From Nocardia harenae NBRC 108248 (lineage in GTDB: Bacteria > Actinomycetota > Actinomycetes > Mycobacteriales > Mycobacteriaceae), in NCBI RefSeq assembly GCF_001612885.1, contig NZ_BDBH01000002.1, positions 558,016 to 622,015 of the forward strand: DNA of 64,000 nucleotides, read 5' to 3'. Shown here one piece after another: positions 24,830-34,008 of the stretch; the stretch's first letter is position 1, and each line of letters begins with the position of its first letter. The notes under the pieces are model-generated. The model searched no databases. It worked only from the letters and a program-made list of their open reading frames with translations, and was not told the origin of the DNA. A program made the translations under genes and the position numbers.

Positions 24830-26587
24830 TCAGAGGTGGCTGGGTTTGGGGCGGAGACGGTCCGGGAGCCAGGGGAGGAGGGGGTCGGGGGCTCGGTCGA
24901 GGACGCCGCCGAGTGGGTCGTCGGCGTAGTCGCGGCGGACCGGGTCTTCGTCGGGGCGGTAGATCTGCCGGACCACAAGGGCGCAGAGCGCGAGCACGGC
25001 CAGGTCACGGAGGAGCACCGTGCCGGTGAACCACTGCTCGGGGAGACCTTTGCGGTCGGTGCCGAGGTAGTAGTACATGCGGGGGACCCAGACCAGGGCG
25101 TCGATGGTCATCCAGGCCAGCAGGATGCGGCGGTGCGGTAGCGCCAGCACCGCCAGCGGGACGAGCCAGAGCGAGTACTGGGGGCTCCACACCTTGTTGG
25201 TCAGCAGGAACGCCGCGATCAGCAGGAAGCAGAGCTGGGCGAGGCGGGGGCGGCGGGGGGCGGTGAGCGCCAGGTACGCGATGGCGAGGCAGGCGAGGGC
25301 GAAGGCCACCAGCGAGACCAGGTTCAGGATGCTCGGGGCCTCGCCGTGCACGAGTTCTCCGTCGAAGCCCGCCCAGCCGGTGAACGAGGTGATCACGTTG
25401 TAGATCGAGTCGGGGTCGGCGTGCCTGGTGGTGTTGAGCCGGAAGAACTCACGCCAGCCCTGCGGGTAGAGCAGGGCGATCGGCAGGTTCACCAGCCCCC
25501 AGGTGAGCAGTGCCGCCACCACGGTGGCACCGGCGGCGCCGAGCGGGCGCGCGCTGAGCGCCTCCAGCCGCTGCCGCCGCCCGTCCCACCAGTCCAGGAA
25601 GGTGGACAGGTCGCGCACCGAGCCGAGCCCGGGGCCGGTCGCGGCGTTCGGCGTCCGGTGCAGCGGGTCGGCGCGCAGGCAGAGGATCACCAGCGGGCCG
25701 AGCAGCAGCAGCGGGTACAGCTTGGCGGCGCCGCCCAGGCCGAGCAGCACCCCGGCCAGCACCGGCCTGCGCCGGGCCCAGGCCAGCAGCCCGGTGGCGG
25801 CGAAGGCGGTGGCGAGGGCGTCGAAATTGGTGAAGGCGTGCACGATCACCAGCGGCGAGCAGACCAGCAGCGCGACATCCCACGGTCGCCTGCCCGCGGA
25901 TCGGGTGGTCGCCCAGACGGTGACCAGCCAGGCCAGCGCCAGCCCGATCGCCACCACATCGAAGTAGATGACGACCTGCAGGGCGCCCGAGCCCGGCAGC
26001 GGCAGCATGTCGTAGGTCTTGGCGATCCGCATGGCCAGGTACTGGTAGAGCCCGGAGAGCACCGGATACTCCATGTACCTGACCTCGGTGCCGCCCTCGG
26101 GGGTCTGCTCCACCCAGTACTTCTTGTACGGGAAGGCGCCCTCGTTCAGCCGCTCCGCGCCGTACAGCGGCACCGTGTCGGAGTAGCACATGGCCACGTA
26201 CTGCCTGCCGTTGTTCCAGTCCAGCGAGAGCTGGCCGTTGCCGTCCGAGGTCTGCTGGATGCAGGCCGCCTTGGTGGACCAGCCCAGCGCGAGGAAGAGC
26301 ACCGCGAAGGCGAGCAGCACACGCAGCGGCGTCCAGTACCCGGCCCGTCCGATCAGTGCGTGGTCGCCGACCGGGCCGCCCACCGCGGTGCTGAGCTGCG
26401 CGGCGAGCGAATCGTTGCGGCTCGGCTTGTCCCGCCCGTCGGCCGAGCGCAGGTCGGGCGCGAGCGGCGCGGGCGAGATGTAGCCGGGGAGCGGGTGGTA
26501 CACGGCGTCCTTGCCGGTGCCGGGCGAACCGGCGGCCGGCACGATACCGCCGGCCGCCCGCTCATCGGCCACCTGCTGCTCGGTCAC
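24830..26587 (-). CDS. GT87-family polytopic membrane glycosyltransferase (DUF2029), second copy
   Basis: A 585-residue membrane protein. The first 100 residues are hydrophilic (ERAAGGIVPAAGSPGTGKDA, DKPSRNDSLAAQLST); about 11 hydrophobic helices follow. Shared with the first GT87 gene are CYSDTVPLYGAERL, EYPVLSGLYQYLA, HAFTNFDALA, KLYPLLLLGPLV and NKVWSPQYSLWLVPL. Likely a polyprenyl-phosphate-sugar-dependent transferase acting outside the membrane on lipoglycans or arabinogalactan. The GTG at 26587 is 12 bp after the ponA stop, so the two are probably one operon, matching the Rv0051-ponA1 neighbourhood. Confidence 0.85.
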   Translation of the reverse strand: MTEQQVADERAAGGIVPAAGSPGTGKDAVYHPLPGYISPAPLAPDLRSADGRDKPSRNDSLAAQLSTAVGGPVGDHALIGRAGYWTPLRVLLAFAVLFLALGWSTKAACIQQTSDGNGQLSLDWNNGRQYVAMCYSDTVPLYGAERLNEGAFPYKKYWVEQTPEGGTEVRYMEYPVLSGLYQYLAMRIAKTYDMLPLPGSGALQVVIYFDVVAIGLALAWLVTVWATTRSAGRRPWDVALLVCSPLVIVHAFTNFDALATAFAATGLLAWARRRPVLAGVLLGLGGAAKLYPLLLLGPLVILCLRADPLHRTPNAATGPGLGSVRDLSTFLDWWDGRRQRLEALSARPLGAAGATVVAALLTWGLVNLPIALLYPQGWREFFRLNTTRHADPDSIYNVITSFTGWAGFDGELVHGEAPSILNLVSLVAFALACLAIAYLALTAPRRPRLAQLCFLLIAAFLLTNKVWSPQYSLWLVPLAVLALPHRRILLAWMTIDALVWVPRMYYYLGTDRKGLPEQWFTGTVLLRDLAVLALCALVVRQIYRPDEDPVRRDYADDPLGGVLDRAPDPLLPWLPDRLRPKPSHL

Positions 26588-26598
26588 GAAATCCGAGG

Positions 26599-29448
26599 CT
26601 ACCGGGAGCCGTTCGGCCCGCCGCCCTCCGAGTCCTCCGCGCCGGGTGCGGGGGTACCGCTCGGCGCCACCGGCTGGCCGGGCAGCGGCCCCGCGTCCGG
26701 CTGGGACTGCTGCTGCTGCGGGCGCTGCTGCTGGGTCTGCGGCGCGACCCCCGGCACCGGGATGGTGATGCCGGGCAGGATCTCCACCTGCGAGGGGGTG
26801 ATCACCACCGGCGGCATCGGCTCCTGCTCGGTGCTGGACGGCGCGGTGTACGGGGCGGTCCACTCGGGGACGCCTGCCTGGCCCTTGATCGGGGCGGGCT
26901 TCGGGAAGGTCTCGTTCGGCGTGCCCTTGAGCGCGCCGTCCATGGTCAGCTTCCAGATGTCCGAAGGCAGGCTGGAGCCGTAGATCATGGCGCCGCCGTA
27001 GTTGCGCAGCGCCGAGTTGTCGGTGCTGCCCACCCAGACCGCGGTGGCGAGCGACGGGGTGTACCCGACCATCCAGGTGTCCTTGTTCTCGCCGGTGTCG
27101 CCGAGCTGCGCGGTACCGGTCTTGGCCGCGGAATCGCGGCCGCCGGCCAGGCCGTGGTTGCGCGAGTAGGCGGCGATCGGCCTCATGGCCGCGGTGACAT
27201 TGTCCGCCACCGCCGCCGAGATCCGCTGCTCACCGGGGACGTCGCCGCGGTCGAGCAGGGTGGTGCCGTCGGCGGCGACGACCTTGGAGACGAAGTGCGG
27301 CGTGTGGTACATCCCGGACGCGGCGAAGGTCGCGTACACCGACGCCATGTCGAGCACCCTGGCCTGGTACTGGCCGAGCACGATGCCGTTGTTCGGACCC
27401 GCGCCGTCCGGCTCGGTCAGCGTCTTGCCGACGCCGGGCAGCGACTCCGGGATGCCGAGCTTGTGCCCCATGTCGGCGATCTTCTGCGGGCCGTTCTGCA
27501 TGTCCAGCTGCATGCGGTAGAAGCTGGTGTTCAGCGAGCGCTTGAGCGCCTCGGCGATGGTGCAGGTGCCGCACTGCTCGCCCTCGACGTTCGTGATCTT
27601 GATGCCGTTCACCGTCACCGGCGAGCTGTCGTACATCTGCGAGAGCGGGATGCCCTGCTCCAGGTTCGCGGCCAGCCCGATCGGCTTGAACGAGGAGCCG
27701 ACCTGCAGCCCGGCATTGGCGAAATCGTAGCCCTGGCCGTCCTCGCCGCCGTAGTAGGCGCGGACCGCGCCGGTGCGCGGATCGATCGAGACGACCGCCG
27801 TGCGCAGCTGCTCCGGCTCGCCCTCCATCTTGGTGCGCGCCGCGTTCACCGCCGCCTCCTGCATCTGCGGATCGATGGTGGTGGTGATCTGCAGGCCGTC
27901 GGTGTTGAGCTGCTGCTCGCTGATGCCCGCGGCGGAGAGTTCGCGCAGTACCTGGGTCTTGATCAGCCCCTCCGGGCCCTGGTCCAGCTCGTTGTCCTGC
28001 AGCGATGCCAGCGGAACCACCGGCGGGTACTGCATGGACTGGCGCTCGGCGGCGGGCAGGTTGCCGCCCGCGACCATGCCGTCGAGCACGTAGTTCCAGC
28101 GGGTGTTGGCGCCCTCCGGGTTCTTCTCCGGGTCGAGCGCGGAGGGCAGCTGGATGGTGGCGGCGAGCACCGCGCCCTCGGCCACGGTCAGCTCCTGCAC
28201 CGGCTTGCCGAAGTACGCCTTGGCGGCGGCATCGATGCCGTAGGCGCCGCGGCCGAAGTAGATGGTGTTCAGGTAGGCGGCGAGGATCTGCTCCTTGCTC
28301 CACTGGCGCGCCATCTTGGCCGAGATCACCAGCTCGCGCATCTTGCGGGTGAGCGACCGCTCGTCGCCGACCATGGCGTTCTTCACGTACTGCTGGGTAA
28401 TGGTCGAGCCACCGCCCGCGCTCTCCTTGCCGAGCAGGTTGTCCCTGGCGGCGCGGGCGAAGCCGGAGAGCGAGAAGCCGGGGTTGGAGTAGTAGTCCCG
28501 GTCCTCGGCCGCGATCACGGCATTGCGCACGTGCGGCGGGATCTGGTCGATGCCGACCTCGGTGCGGTTGCCCTCCGGCGGGATCACCTTGCTGATCACG
28601 GTGCTGCCGTCGGAGCCGAAGATGGTGGCCACCTGGTTGGTCTCCAGGTCGCCCGGCCTGGGCACCGTGACCGTGCTGTAGGCGACGAGGAAGACCGCGC
28701 TCGGCACCACGATCATCAGCGCGACCAGCACGTAGAGGGTGCGTCGCACGATCTTCCACGGGAACTTCCGCTTGCGCCCGTCGCCGCCGCGGCCACCGCC
28801 CTTGCCGCCGCCGCGCCGGTTCGGCGGGCCGGGCGGGCCGCCCTGCCTGCTGCGCTCGCCGGTGGCGGTGCCGTCGCGGCGGACCGCGGTCCTGCCGCCG
28901 GTGCCCGCGGCGGTGCGGCGCGCAGGCTCGCCGGGGGCGGGCCGCCTGACGCCGTCGCTGGTGCCGGGGCGGGTGCGCTCGGCGCCGCCCGCGCGCTGCG
29001 CGGCCTCGCCGGGGCGCGCGATGCGCTGGGTGCGGTTGGCAGGGTCGCCGGGGGCGGGGATCGGCCCGGAGGGCATGCCGTCGCGGCGCGGCGGGCGGCC
29101 CGGCTGGCCCGGCGGTCTGGCGCCGGGCGCGGGGCGGCCGTTCGGCGGCGGGGCGCCAGGGGTGGAGCGGCCGTTCGGCGACGGGGCGCCAGGGGCGGTG
29201 CGGCTGCCCGGAGGAGGGCCGCCCTGGTACAGGCGACCGGGCGGCGGCCCCGGTCGCTGCCCTGGGGCGCCGCCCTGGCGCGGCGGCATCGGCCTGCCGT
29301 CCGGCGGCATCGGGCGCCCGGCGCCGGGCGGCGGGCCGCCGGGGCGCTGCGGCTGCGGCCTGGACTGGAAATCTTGGTGTGAACTGCGCTGCGTACGGCC
29401 GCCGTGCGGTTCTTCGCCGTAGGGGGAACGCTCGTAGGGCGAATTCAC
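26599..29448 (-). CDS. ponA1: Bifunctional class A penicillin-binding protein PonA1-like
   Basis: A 949-residue peptidoglycan synthase. A long cytoplasmic Pro/Gly/Arg-rich N-terminus (1-220) is followed by one transmembrane helix (about 238-258). The GT51 transglycosylase domain (about 290-470) shows AEDRDYYSNPGFSLSGFARA, GGGSTITQQYVKNAM and YLNTIYFGRGAYGIDAAA. The transpeptidase domain (about 560-850) shows SSFKPIG (SxxK), RSLNTSFYR (SxN) and AAKTGTAQLGD (KTG). A Pro/Gln-rich extracellular tail ends the protein. GTG 29448 is preferred, 9 nt after GGAG; an upstream TTG is too close. GT87 follows in the same operon. Confidence 0.95.
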   Translation of the reverse strand: MNSPYERSPYGEEPHGGRTQRSSHQDFQSRPQPQRPGGPPPGAGRPMPPDGRPMPPRQGGAPGQRPGPPPGRLYQGGPPPGSRTAPGAPSPNGRSTPGAPPPNGRPAPGARPPGQPGRPPRRDGMPSGPIPAPGDPANRTQRIARPGEAAQRAGGAERTRPGTSDGVRRPAPGEPARRTAAGTGGRTAVRRDGTATGERSRQGGPPGPPNRRGGGKGGGRGGDGRKRKFPWKIVRRTLYVLVALMIVVPSAVFLVAYSTVTVPRPGDLETNQVATIFGSDGSTVISKVIPPEGNRTEVGIDQIPPHVRNAVIAAEDRDYYSNPGFSLSGFARAARDNLLGKESAGGGSTITQQYVKNAMVGDERSLTRKMRELVISAKMARQWSKEQILAAYLNTIYFGRGAYGIDAAAKAYFGKPVQELTVAEGAVLAATIQLPSALDPEKNPEGANTRWNYVLDGMVAGGNLPAAERQSMQYPPVVPLASLQDNELDQGPEGLIKTQVLRELSAAGISEQQLNTDGLQITTTIDPQMQEAAVNAARTKMEGEPEQLRTAVVSIDPRTGAVRAYYGGEDGQGYDFANAGLQVGSSFKPIGLAANLEQGIPLSQMYDSSPVTVNGIKITNVEGEQCGTCTIAEALKRSLNTSFYRMQLDMQNGPQKIADMGHKLGIPESLPGVGKTLTEPDGAGPNNGIVLGQYQARVLDMASVYATFAASGMYHTPHFVSKVVAADGTTLLDRGDVPGEQRISAAVADNVTAAMRPIAAYSRNHGLAGGRDSAAKTGTAQLGDTGENKDTWMVGYTPSLATAVWVGSTDNSALRNYGGAMIYGSSLPSDIWKLTMDGALKGTPNETFPKPAPIKGQAGVPEWTAPYTAPSSTEQEPMPPVVITPSQVEILPGITIPVPGVAPQTQQQRPQQQQSQPDAGPLPGQPVAPSGTPAPGAEDSEGGGPNGSR

Positions 29449-29555
29449 TGACAAAATCTCCGTTGCTCGTATCTGTGCACGCTCATGGCGTCGGGTTCAC
29501 CGCTCGGCGGTGTCACGGCTCCTCCGCTGGCTGCGCGGACGAGCCGGTGCGCGGC

Positions 29556-29999
29556 TCATTCGGCCGCGCTGCGCCGGCCGGAGCCGGGCCGGTTCTCGCG
29601 GTTCCCGCCCGCGCCGGACCGGCCGCGCCGCGGCGCCGGATCGGTACCGAGGACGTACGACTGCACCAGGTGATTCCAGTGGCACGAGCGGCAGACCTCG
29701 ACCACGTGCACCGAGAACTCCTCTTTGGTGTCGGCCAGCCTGGCCAGCTCCTCGGGCGTTCTGGCCGACCCCGCCGTCTGCCCGAGCCCGTCACCGTAGA
29801 CCCAGGATACGAGCGTGAGCTGCTCTTTCCGGCAGATGGGGCAGGTGACCTCGCTGCCCCGGCCATGGAACTTCGCGGCCCGGAGGAGGTAGGGGTTCGC
29901 ATCGCACACTTCGGCCACGGCGACCCGCCCCGCGTAGACGTCGGCGAGCAGCGACTTACGCCGGAGGGCGTAGTCGACCACCTGCCGCTGAATTCGCAC
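29556..29999 (-). CDS. DUF5318 family protein
   Basis: A 147-residue actinobacterial protein: MRIQRQVVDYALRRKSLLAD, VCDANPYLLRAAKFHG, then two Cys pairs, TCPICRKEQ (about residues 52-60) and VCRSCHWNHL (about 101-110), forming a likely zinc ribbon. The C-terminus is basic and Arg/Gly-rich. Function unknown. It sits directly upstream of ponA1 on the same strand, as in mycobacteria (Rv0049-like position). The start is a GTG at 29999. Confidence 0.85.
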   Translation of the reverse strand: MRIQRQVVDYALRRKSLLADVYAGRVAVAEVCDANPYLLRAAKFHGRGSEVTCPICRKEQLTLVSWVYGDGLGQTAGSARTPEELARLADTKEEFSVHVVEVCRSCHWNHLVQSYVLGTDPAPRRGRSGAGGNRENRPGSGRRSAAE

Positions 30000-30113
30000 G
30001 CCACCCAGAGTAGCGGTGCGGGGAAGCCCCCGCCCCGGCGCGGGCGGGGTCCCGGCGGCGGCAATCCACCGCCAACAGGCGCGTTTCCGGCCGCGACATT
30101 CTAGGATTCGGCT

Positions 30114-31223
30114 GTGTCAACCGCCGCATCCGGCCGCATGCGAGCGCGTGACCTCGATCGCGTGAACGCATCCGGGCTCCTGGACGCCGCCTACGCGGAG
30201 GGGCAGCTCGGCGGCGACGAGTATCACGATCGCGCCGCCGAGGTCGCCGCCGCCACCACGATCGGCGACCTGCGCGCGCTGGTCGACGATCTGCAATTGC
30301 CCGCGGCCAGGGTCAGGGCCGCCACCGAGGGGGTGCAGGCGGGCACCGGGTGGCGGCCGCTGCAGGGTGGCGCGGGCCACTACCCCGGCCGCACCCGCGC
30401 GCGGAACGCCGATCGCGAGCGCACCCGCGCGGTGCTCGACACCGCGCACGGCGAGGGGCAGCTCACTGCCGCCGAGCACGCCGAGCGGCTGGAGCTGCTC
30501 ACCGCCGCCCGCTCGCTCGACGACCTCGCCGAACTCGTCGACGACCTGCAGCGCGTGCCCGGCCCCGGCCTCGCGCCCCGGCAGCCGCCCAGCTACCGGG
30601 GCAGGTTGCGGATAGCGCTGGTCACCGTGCTCGCGCTGGCCGCCGCCACCGGCGGCTTCCTGGTGACGCACCGCGACGAGGTCGAGCCGCCCCCGGTGTC
30701 GTACCCGGGGATCGCCGAGCTCGGCGCGGTCGAGCCCGTGGTGATCGCGACGCCATCGCTGGTCACCGCGGAGGGGCTGGCCGAGTTCCTGCGCCGGTAC
30801 CGGGAGCAGTTCGGCGATCTACAGGTCGATGAGATCGACCTCTTCCCGGAGCACGCGAGCATCGCGCGGGCCCTCCCCGGCCAGCCGAATCGCCTGGCGC
30901 ACTACACCTACCGCGGCGGTTTCGAGCAGGACCGGGACCTCACCACGCGCAAGACCGACACCCCCGTGGTCGACCTCGGCGTGCTCGACTCGGCGGGCAT
31001 CGGCGCCGCGCTCGCCGCCGCCCCCGGCGCCGCGAACGTGCGCGACGGCGCGGTCTCGCACCTGAGCGTCGAGCCGGTCGCCACCGATTTCTACGCCAGG
31101 TACGGACTGCCGCGCGGTGTGATTTCGGTCGAGATCTCGGTGCGCAACGAGTTCTCCGAGTCCGGGCGGCTGCTGCTGGATCAGACCGGGCGGATCGCCA
31201 ACGTCTGGCCGTTCGAGGAGTGA
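30114..31223 (+). CDS. DUF1707 membrane protein with two DUF1707 domains
   Basis: A 369-residue protein. Two copies of the short DUF1707 helical domain occur at about residues 8-60 (RARDLDRVNASGLLDAAYAE, DEYHDRAAEVAAATTIGDL) and 96-145 (ARNADRERTRAVLDTAHGE, AAEHAERLELLTAARSLDDL). A single membrane helix follows (about 163-182, IALVTVLALAAATGGFLV), then an extracytoplasmic domain of about 185 residues with no recognised family. DUF1707 is common in actinobacterial membrane-signalling proteins; function unknown. A 30%-range paralogue follows immediately, sharing the layout. The start is GTG without a clear ribosome site, so it may be leaderless. Confidence 0.82.
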   Translation: MSTAASGRMRARDLDRVNASGLLDAAYAEGQLGGDEYHDRAAEVAAATTIGDLRALVDDLQLPAARVRAATEGVQAGTGWRPLQGGAGHYPGRTRARNADRERTRAVLDTAHGEGQLTAAEHAERLELLTAARSLDDLAELVDDLQRVPGPGLAPRQPPSYRGRLRIALVTVLALAAATGGFLVTHRDEVEPPPVSYPGIAELGAVEPVVIATPSLVTAEGLAEFLRRYREQFGDLQVDEIDLFPEHASIARALPGQPNRLAHYTYRGGFEQDRDLTTRKTDTPVVDLGVLDSAGIGAALAAAPGAANVRDGAVSHLSVEPVATDFYARYGLPRGVISVEISVRNEFSESGRLLLDQTGRIANVWPFEE

Positions 31224-31234
31224 GGAGCGAGCGG

Positions 31235-32026
31235 ATGGCGCAGCGAACCGACGGCGTCCGGGCGCGGGACCGGGACCGGGTGGATGCCTGCTCGGTGCTG
31301 GACGCCGCGCTGGCGGACGGCCAGCTGAGCGCCGCCGAGCACACCGCGCGCACCGCGACGGCCATGCGCGCGAAGTCCTTCGGCGAGCTGGACGCGCTCG
31401 TCGCGGACCTGCAGATCCCGGCGAACCTGGTGGACGCCCCGATCGTCCGGGTCGACCGGCGCACCCCGCGCCGCTGGCAGGTGCCGGTCGCAGTGCTCGC
31501 CTCCGCCGCCGCGCTCGGTTTGCTGACGGGTTTGCTGAGCAGCTGCGGTGGCCCCGGCGGCCCGGATGAGCAGCTGCCGGTGCTCACCAGCGGGGCGGGC
31601 ATCGCCTACTTCCTCGCCGAGTACCGCGCCGAGTTCGGCGACACCGTCGCCGACGAGGTCACCTTCTACCCGGAGTACGTGCTGGTGGACCGGGCGCTGC
31701 CGGGCAGCCCGCAGAGCACCGCCGACTACCACTACGACGGCGGCTTCGGCCGGTACACCGCGAGCACCGGCCGCAAGCCGGACGAACCGACCCTCGATCT
31801 CGCCGAGCTCGACGTGCGGCGGCTGGCCGGGCTGCTCGGGGGCGCGCCGCAGACGGTCGGGCTGCCGGACGGCGTGATCAGCCACATCATCGTGGAGCGC
31901 GAGGCCGGGGCGCGCAGCGAGGCGGCGCCGATCGCCCGGATCTATGTGCGCAGCGCCGACAACCGCTCCGGCTACCTGGAGACCACGCTCGGCGGGGAAC
32001 CGCTGGCAATCAATAAGCCCTCCTGA
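31235..32026 (+). CDS. DUF1707 membrane protein, tandem paralogue
   Basis: A 263-residue protein with one DUF1707 domain (about residues 7-60, VRARDRDRVDACSVLDAALA, AEHTARTATAMRAKSFGEL), a membrane helix (about 83-102) and an extracytoplasmic domain similar to that of the upstream gene (SGAGIAYFLAEYRAEFGDTV, YHYDGGFGRYTAST, GLPDGVISHIIVERE). The ATG at 31235 lies 8 nt after GAGGAG, which also spans the previous stop, so the two genes are an operon. A GTG at 31220 is an alternative start. SSCGGPGG after the helix could mimic a lipobox but comes too far from the N-terminus. Confidence 0.8.
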   Translation: MAQRTDGVRARDRDRVDACSVLDAALADGQLSAAEHTARTATAMRAKSFGELDALVADLQIPANLVDAPIVRVDRRTPRRWQVPVAVLASAAALGLLTGLLSSCGGPGGPDEQLPVLTSGAGIAYFLAEYRAEFGDTVADEVTFYPEYVLVDRALPGSPQSTADYHYDGGFGRYTASTGRKPDEPTLDLAELDVRRLAGLLGGAPQTVGLPDGVISHIIVEREAGARSEAAPIARIYVRSADNRSGYLETTLGGEPLAINKPS

Positions 32027-32068
32027 CCTGCTGCTATTCCGCTTGCACAGGGCTACTGCGCGCAATGT

Positions 32069-32085
32069 TATATCGGCGCGATATA
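32069..32085 (+). promoter_or_regulatory. Palindromic operator upstream of padR-ino1
   Basis: A perfect inverted repeat of TATATCG and CGATATA with a 3-bp spacer, 55 bp before the padR ATG, in a locally A/T-rich patch. PadR proteins bind such palindromes, so autoregulation of padR-ino1 is likely. Confidence 0.72.
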
Positions 32086-32140
32086 GTGGGAAGTCGCATC
32101 CATCGGTTAGATCTGTCGACAAGTCAGGGGGTGAGGCCCG

Positions 32141-32698
32141 ATGCTCGAGCTGGCAATCCTCGGGCTGCTCCTGGACGCACCCATGCACGGCTACGAGCTG
32201 CGCAAGCGGCTGACCGGGCTGCTCGGGCCGTTCCGCGCGTTCTCCTACGGGTCGCTGTACCCCACCCTGCGGCGTATGCAGACGGATGGGCTGATCGCGG
32301 AGGAGAGCGTCACCGGCGCGACGATGCGGCGGGCGCGGCGCGTCTACCACCTGACTCCGGAGGGGCGGGAACGGTTCACCGAGCTGCTCGCCGACACCGG
32401 ACCGCAGAACTACACCGATGACGGCTTCGGCGTGCACCTCGCCTTCTTCAGCCGCACCCCCGCCGAGGCGCGGATGCGGATTCTGGAGGGCAGGCGGCGC
32501 CAGGTCGAGGAGCGCCGAGAAGGACTCCGGGAGGCCATCAAGAAGGCTAGCGGCTCGCTCGATCGCTACACCCGGCAGCTCCATCAGCTCGGACTGGAAT
32601 CGAGCGAGCGCGAAGTGCGCTGGCTCAACGAGTTGATTGCCGCAGAGCAATCGACGAAGGCGGCACCACAGAAAGAGGGAAATATCGGCCATGAGTGA
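32141..32698 (+). CDS. PadR family transcriptional regulator
   Basis: A 185-residue repressor. The N-terminal winged helix (residues 1-80) has [39 protein letters not shown] and [13 protein letters not shown]. The C-terminal Vir_AS-like helical dimerisation part (about 95-175) has [20 protein letters not shown]. It overlaps ino1 by 8 bp, so the two are co-translated. The same padR-ino1 pair occurs in M. tuberculosis (Rv0047c-Rv0046c). A palindrome at 32069-32085 is its likely operator. Confidence 0.92.
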   Translation: MLELAILGLLLDAPMHGYELRKRLTGLLGPFRAFSYGSLYPTLRRMQTDGLIAEESVTGATMRRARRVYHLTPEGRERFTELLADTGPQNYTDDGFGVHLAFFSRTPAEARMRILEGRRRQVEERREGLREAIKKASGSLDRYTRQLHQLGLESSEREVRWLNELIAAEQSTKAAPQKEGNIGHE

Positions 32699-33791
32699 CA
32701 TCGACAAGGCTGACAACGCCACCGAAGTACGCGTCGCCATCGTAGGTGTGGGCAACTGCGCCTCGTCGCTGGTCCAGGGCGTGCGGTACTACCAGGACGC
32801 GGACGAATCCTCGACCGTGCCCGGGCTGATGCACGTCAGGTTCGGTCCCTACCACGTGCGCGACGTGAAGTTCGTCGCCGCGTTCGACGTGGACGCCAAG
32901 AAGGTCGGCTTCGACCTGGCGGAGGCGATCTTCGCCAGCGAGAACAACACCATCAAGATCTCCGACGTGCCGCCGACCGACATCACGGTGCAGCGCGGCC
33001 CGACGCTGGACGGCATCGGCAAGTACTACGCCGAGACCATCGAGCTCTCCGAGGCCGAGCCGGTCGACGTCGTCAAGGCGCTGAAGGACGCGAAGGCCGA
33101 CGTCCTCGTCTCCTACCTGCCGGTGGGTTCCGAGGAGGCCGACAAGTTCTACGCCCAGTGCGCCATCGACGCGGGCGTGGCCTTCGTCAACGCCCTGCCC
33201 GTCTTCATCGCCTCGGATCCGGTCTGGGCGCAGAAGTTCGTGGACGCCGGCGTCCCCATCGTCGGTGACGACATCAAGAGCCAGGTCGGCGCGACCATCA
33301 CGCACCGCGTCATGGCGAAGCTCTTCGAGGACCGCGGCGTTCAGCTCGACCGCACCATGCAGCTCAATGTCGGCGGCAACATGGACTTCAAGAACATGCT
33401 CGAGCGCGAGCGCCTGGAGTCCAAGAAGATCTCCAAGACCCAGGCGGTGACCAGCAACCTGAAGAAGGAGCTCGGCGCCAACGACGTCCACATCGGCCCC
33501 TCCGACCACGTCGGCTGGCTCGACGACCGCAAGTGGGCCTACGTCCGCCTGGAGGGCAGGGCCTTCGGCGACGTGCCGCTGAACCTGGAGTACAAGCTCG
33601 AGGTCTGGGACTCCCCCAACTCGGCGGGCATCATCATCGATGCCGTCCGCGCCGCCAAGATCGCCAAGGACCGCGGCATCGGCGGCCCCGTCATCCCGGC
33701 CAGCGCCTACCTCATGAAGTCCCCCCCGAAGCAGCTCGCGGACGACGTAGCCCGCACCCAGCTCGAGGCCTTCATCATCGGCGCCGAGTAA
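32691..33791 (+). CDS. ino1: Inositol-3-phosphate synthase
   Basis: A 366-residue NAD-dependent enzyme converting glucose 6-phosphate to 1L-myo-inositol 1-phosphate, the first step to phosphatidylinositol, PIMs and mycothiol. The Rossmann motif [17 protein letters not shown] is at residues 18-34. Other family motifs are [45 protein letters not shown] and [13 protein letters not shown], and [20 protein letters not shown] near the end. The length matches the short actinobacterial form. The ATG lies inside the padR 3' end. A terminator hairpin follows 20 bp after the stop. Confidence 0.97.
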   Translation: MSDIDKADNATEVRVAIVGVGNCASSLVQGVRYYQDADESSTVPGLMHVRFGPYHVRDVKFVAAFDVDAKKVGFDLAEAIFASENNTIKISDVPPTDITVQRGPTLDGIGKYYAETIELSEAEPVDVVKALKDAKADVLVSYLPVGSEEADKFYAQCAIDAGVAFVNALPVFIASDPVWAQKFVDAGVPIVGDDIKSQVGATITHRVMAKLFEDRGVQLDRTMQLNVGGNMDFKNMLERERLESKKISKTQAVTSNLKKELGANDVHIGPSDHVGWLDDRKWAYVRLEGRAFGDVPLNLEYKLEVWDSPNSAGIIIDAVRAAKIAKDRGIGGPVIPASAYLMKSPPKQLADDVARTQLEAFIIGAE

Positions 33792-33811
33792 GCGGTATAC
33801 CTCTGGACAAA

Positions 33812-33847
33812 GCCCCCGTGCGAGGCCTCCCAGCCCCGCACGGGGGC
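33812..33847 (+). terminator. Terminator hairpin of padR-ino1
   Basis: A perfect 11-bp G+C-rich stem (33812-33822 with 33837-33847) with a 14-nt loop. Its right arm runs into the start of the 152-bp element. Confidence 0.75.
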
Positions 33848-33992
33848 GAGTCTTACGAGCCCCGTTCGCGGCCCGTCTCGCCGTTCAGCACTCGAAAGCG
33901 CATGCGCCGCAGGCGCGAGTCTCGAGTGCTGAACGGCGAGACTCCCTGGGGCCGCGAACACGCCCGGCGGAGCCGGGCAAATCAAACACAGC
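33841..33992 (-). repeat. 152-bp palindrome-bearing element, copy B (inverted)
   Basis: Inverted copy of 24668-24819, about 96% identical by eye. The 21-bp arms are 33875-33895 and 33922-33942. It again lies between convergent genes (ino1 and a GyrI-like gene). Same length as copy A, with the asymmetric centre flipped. Confidence 0.92.
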
Positions 33993-34008
33993 TGGTGAGA
34001 TCACCCAC

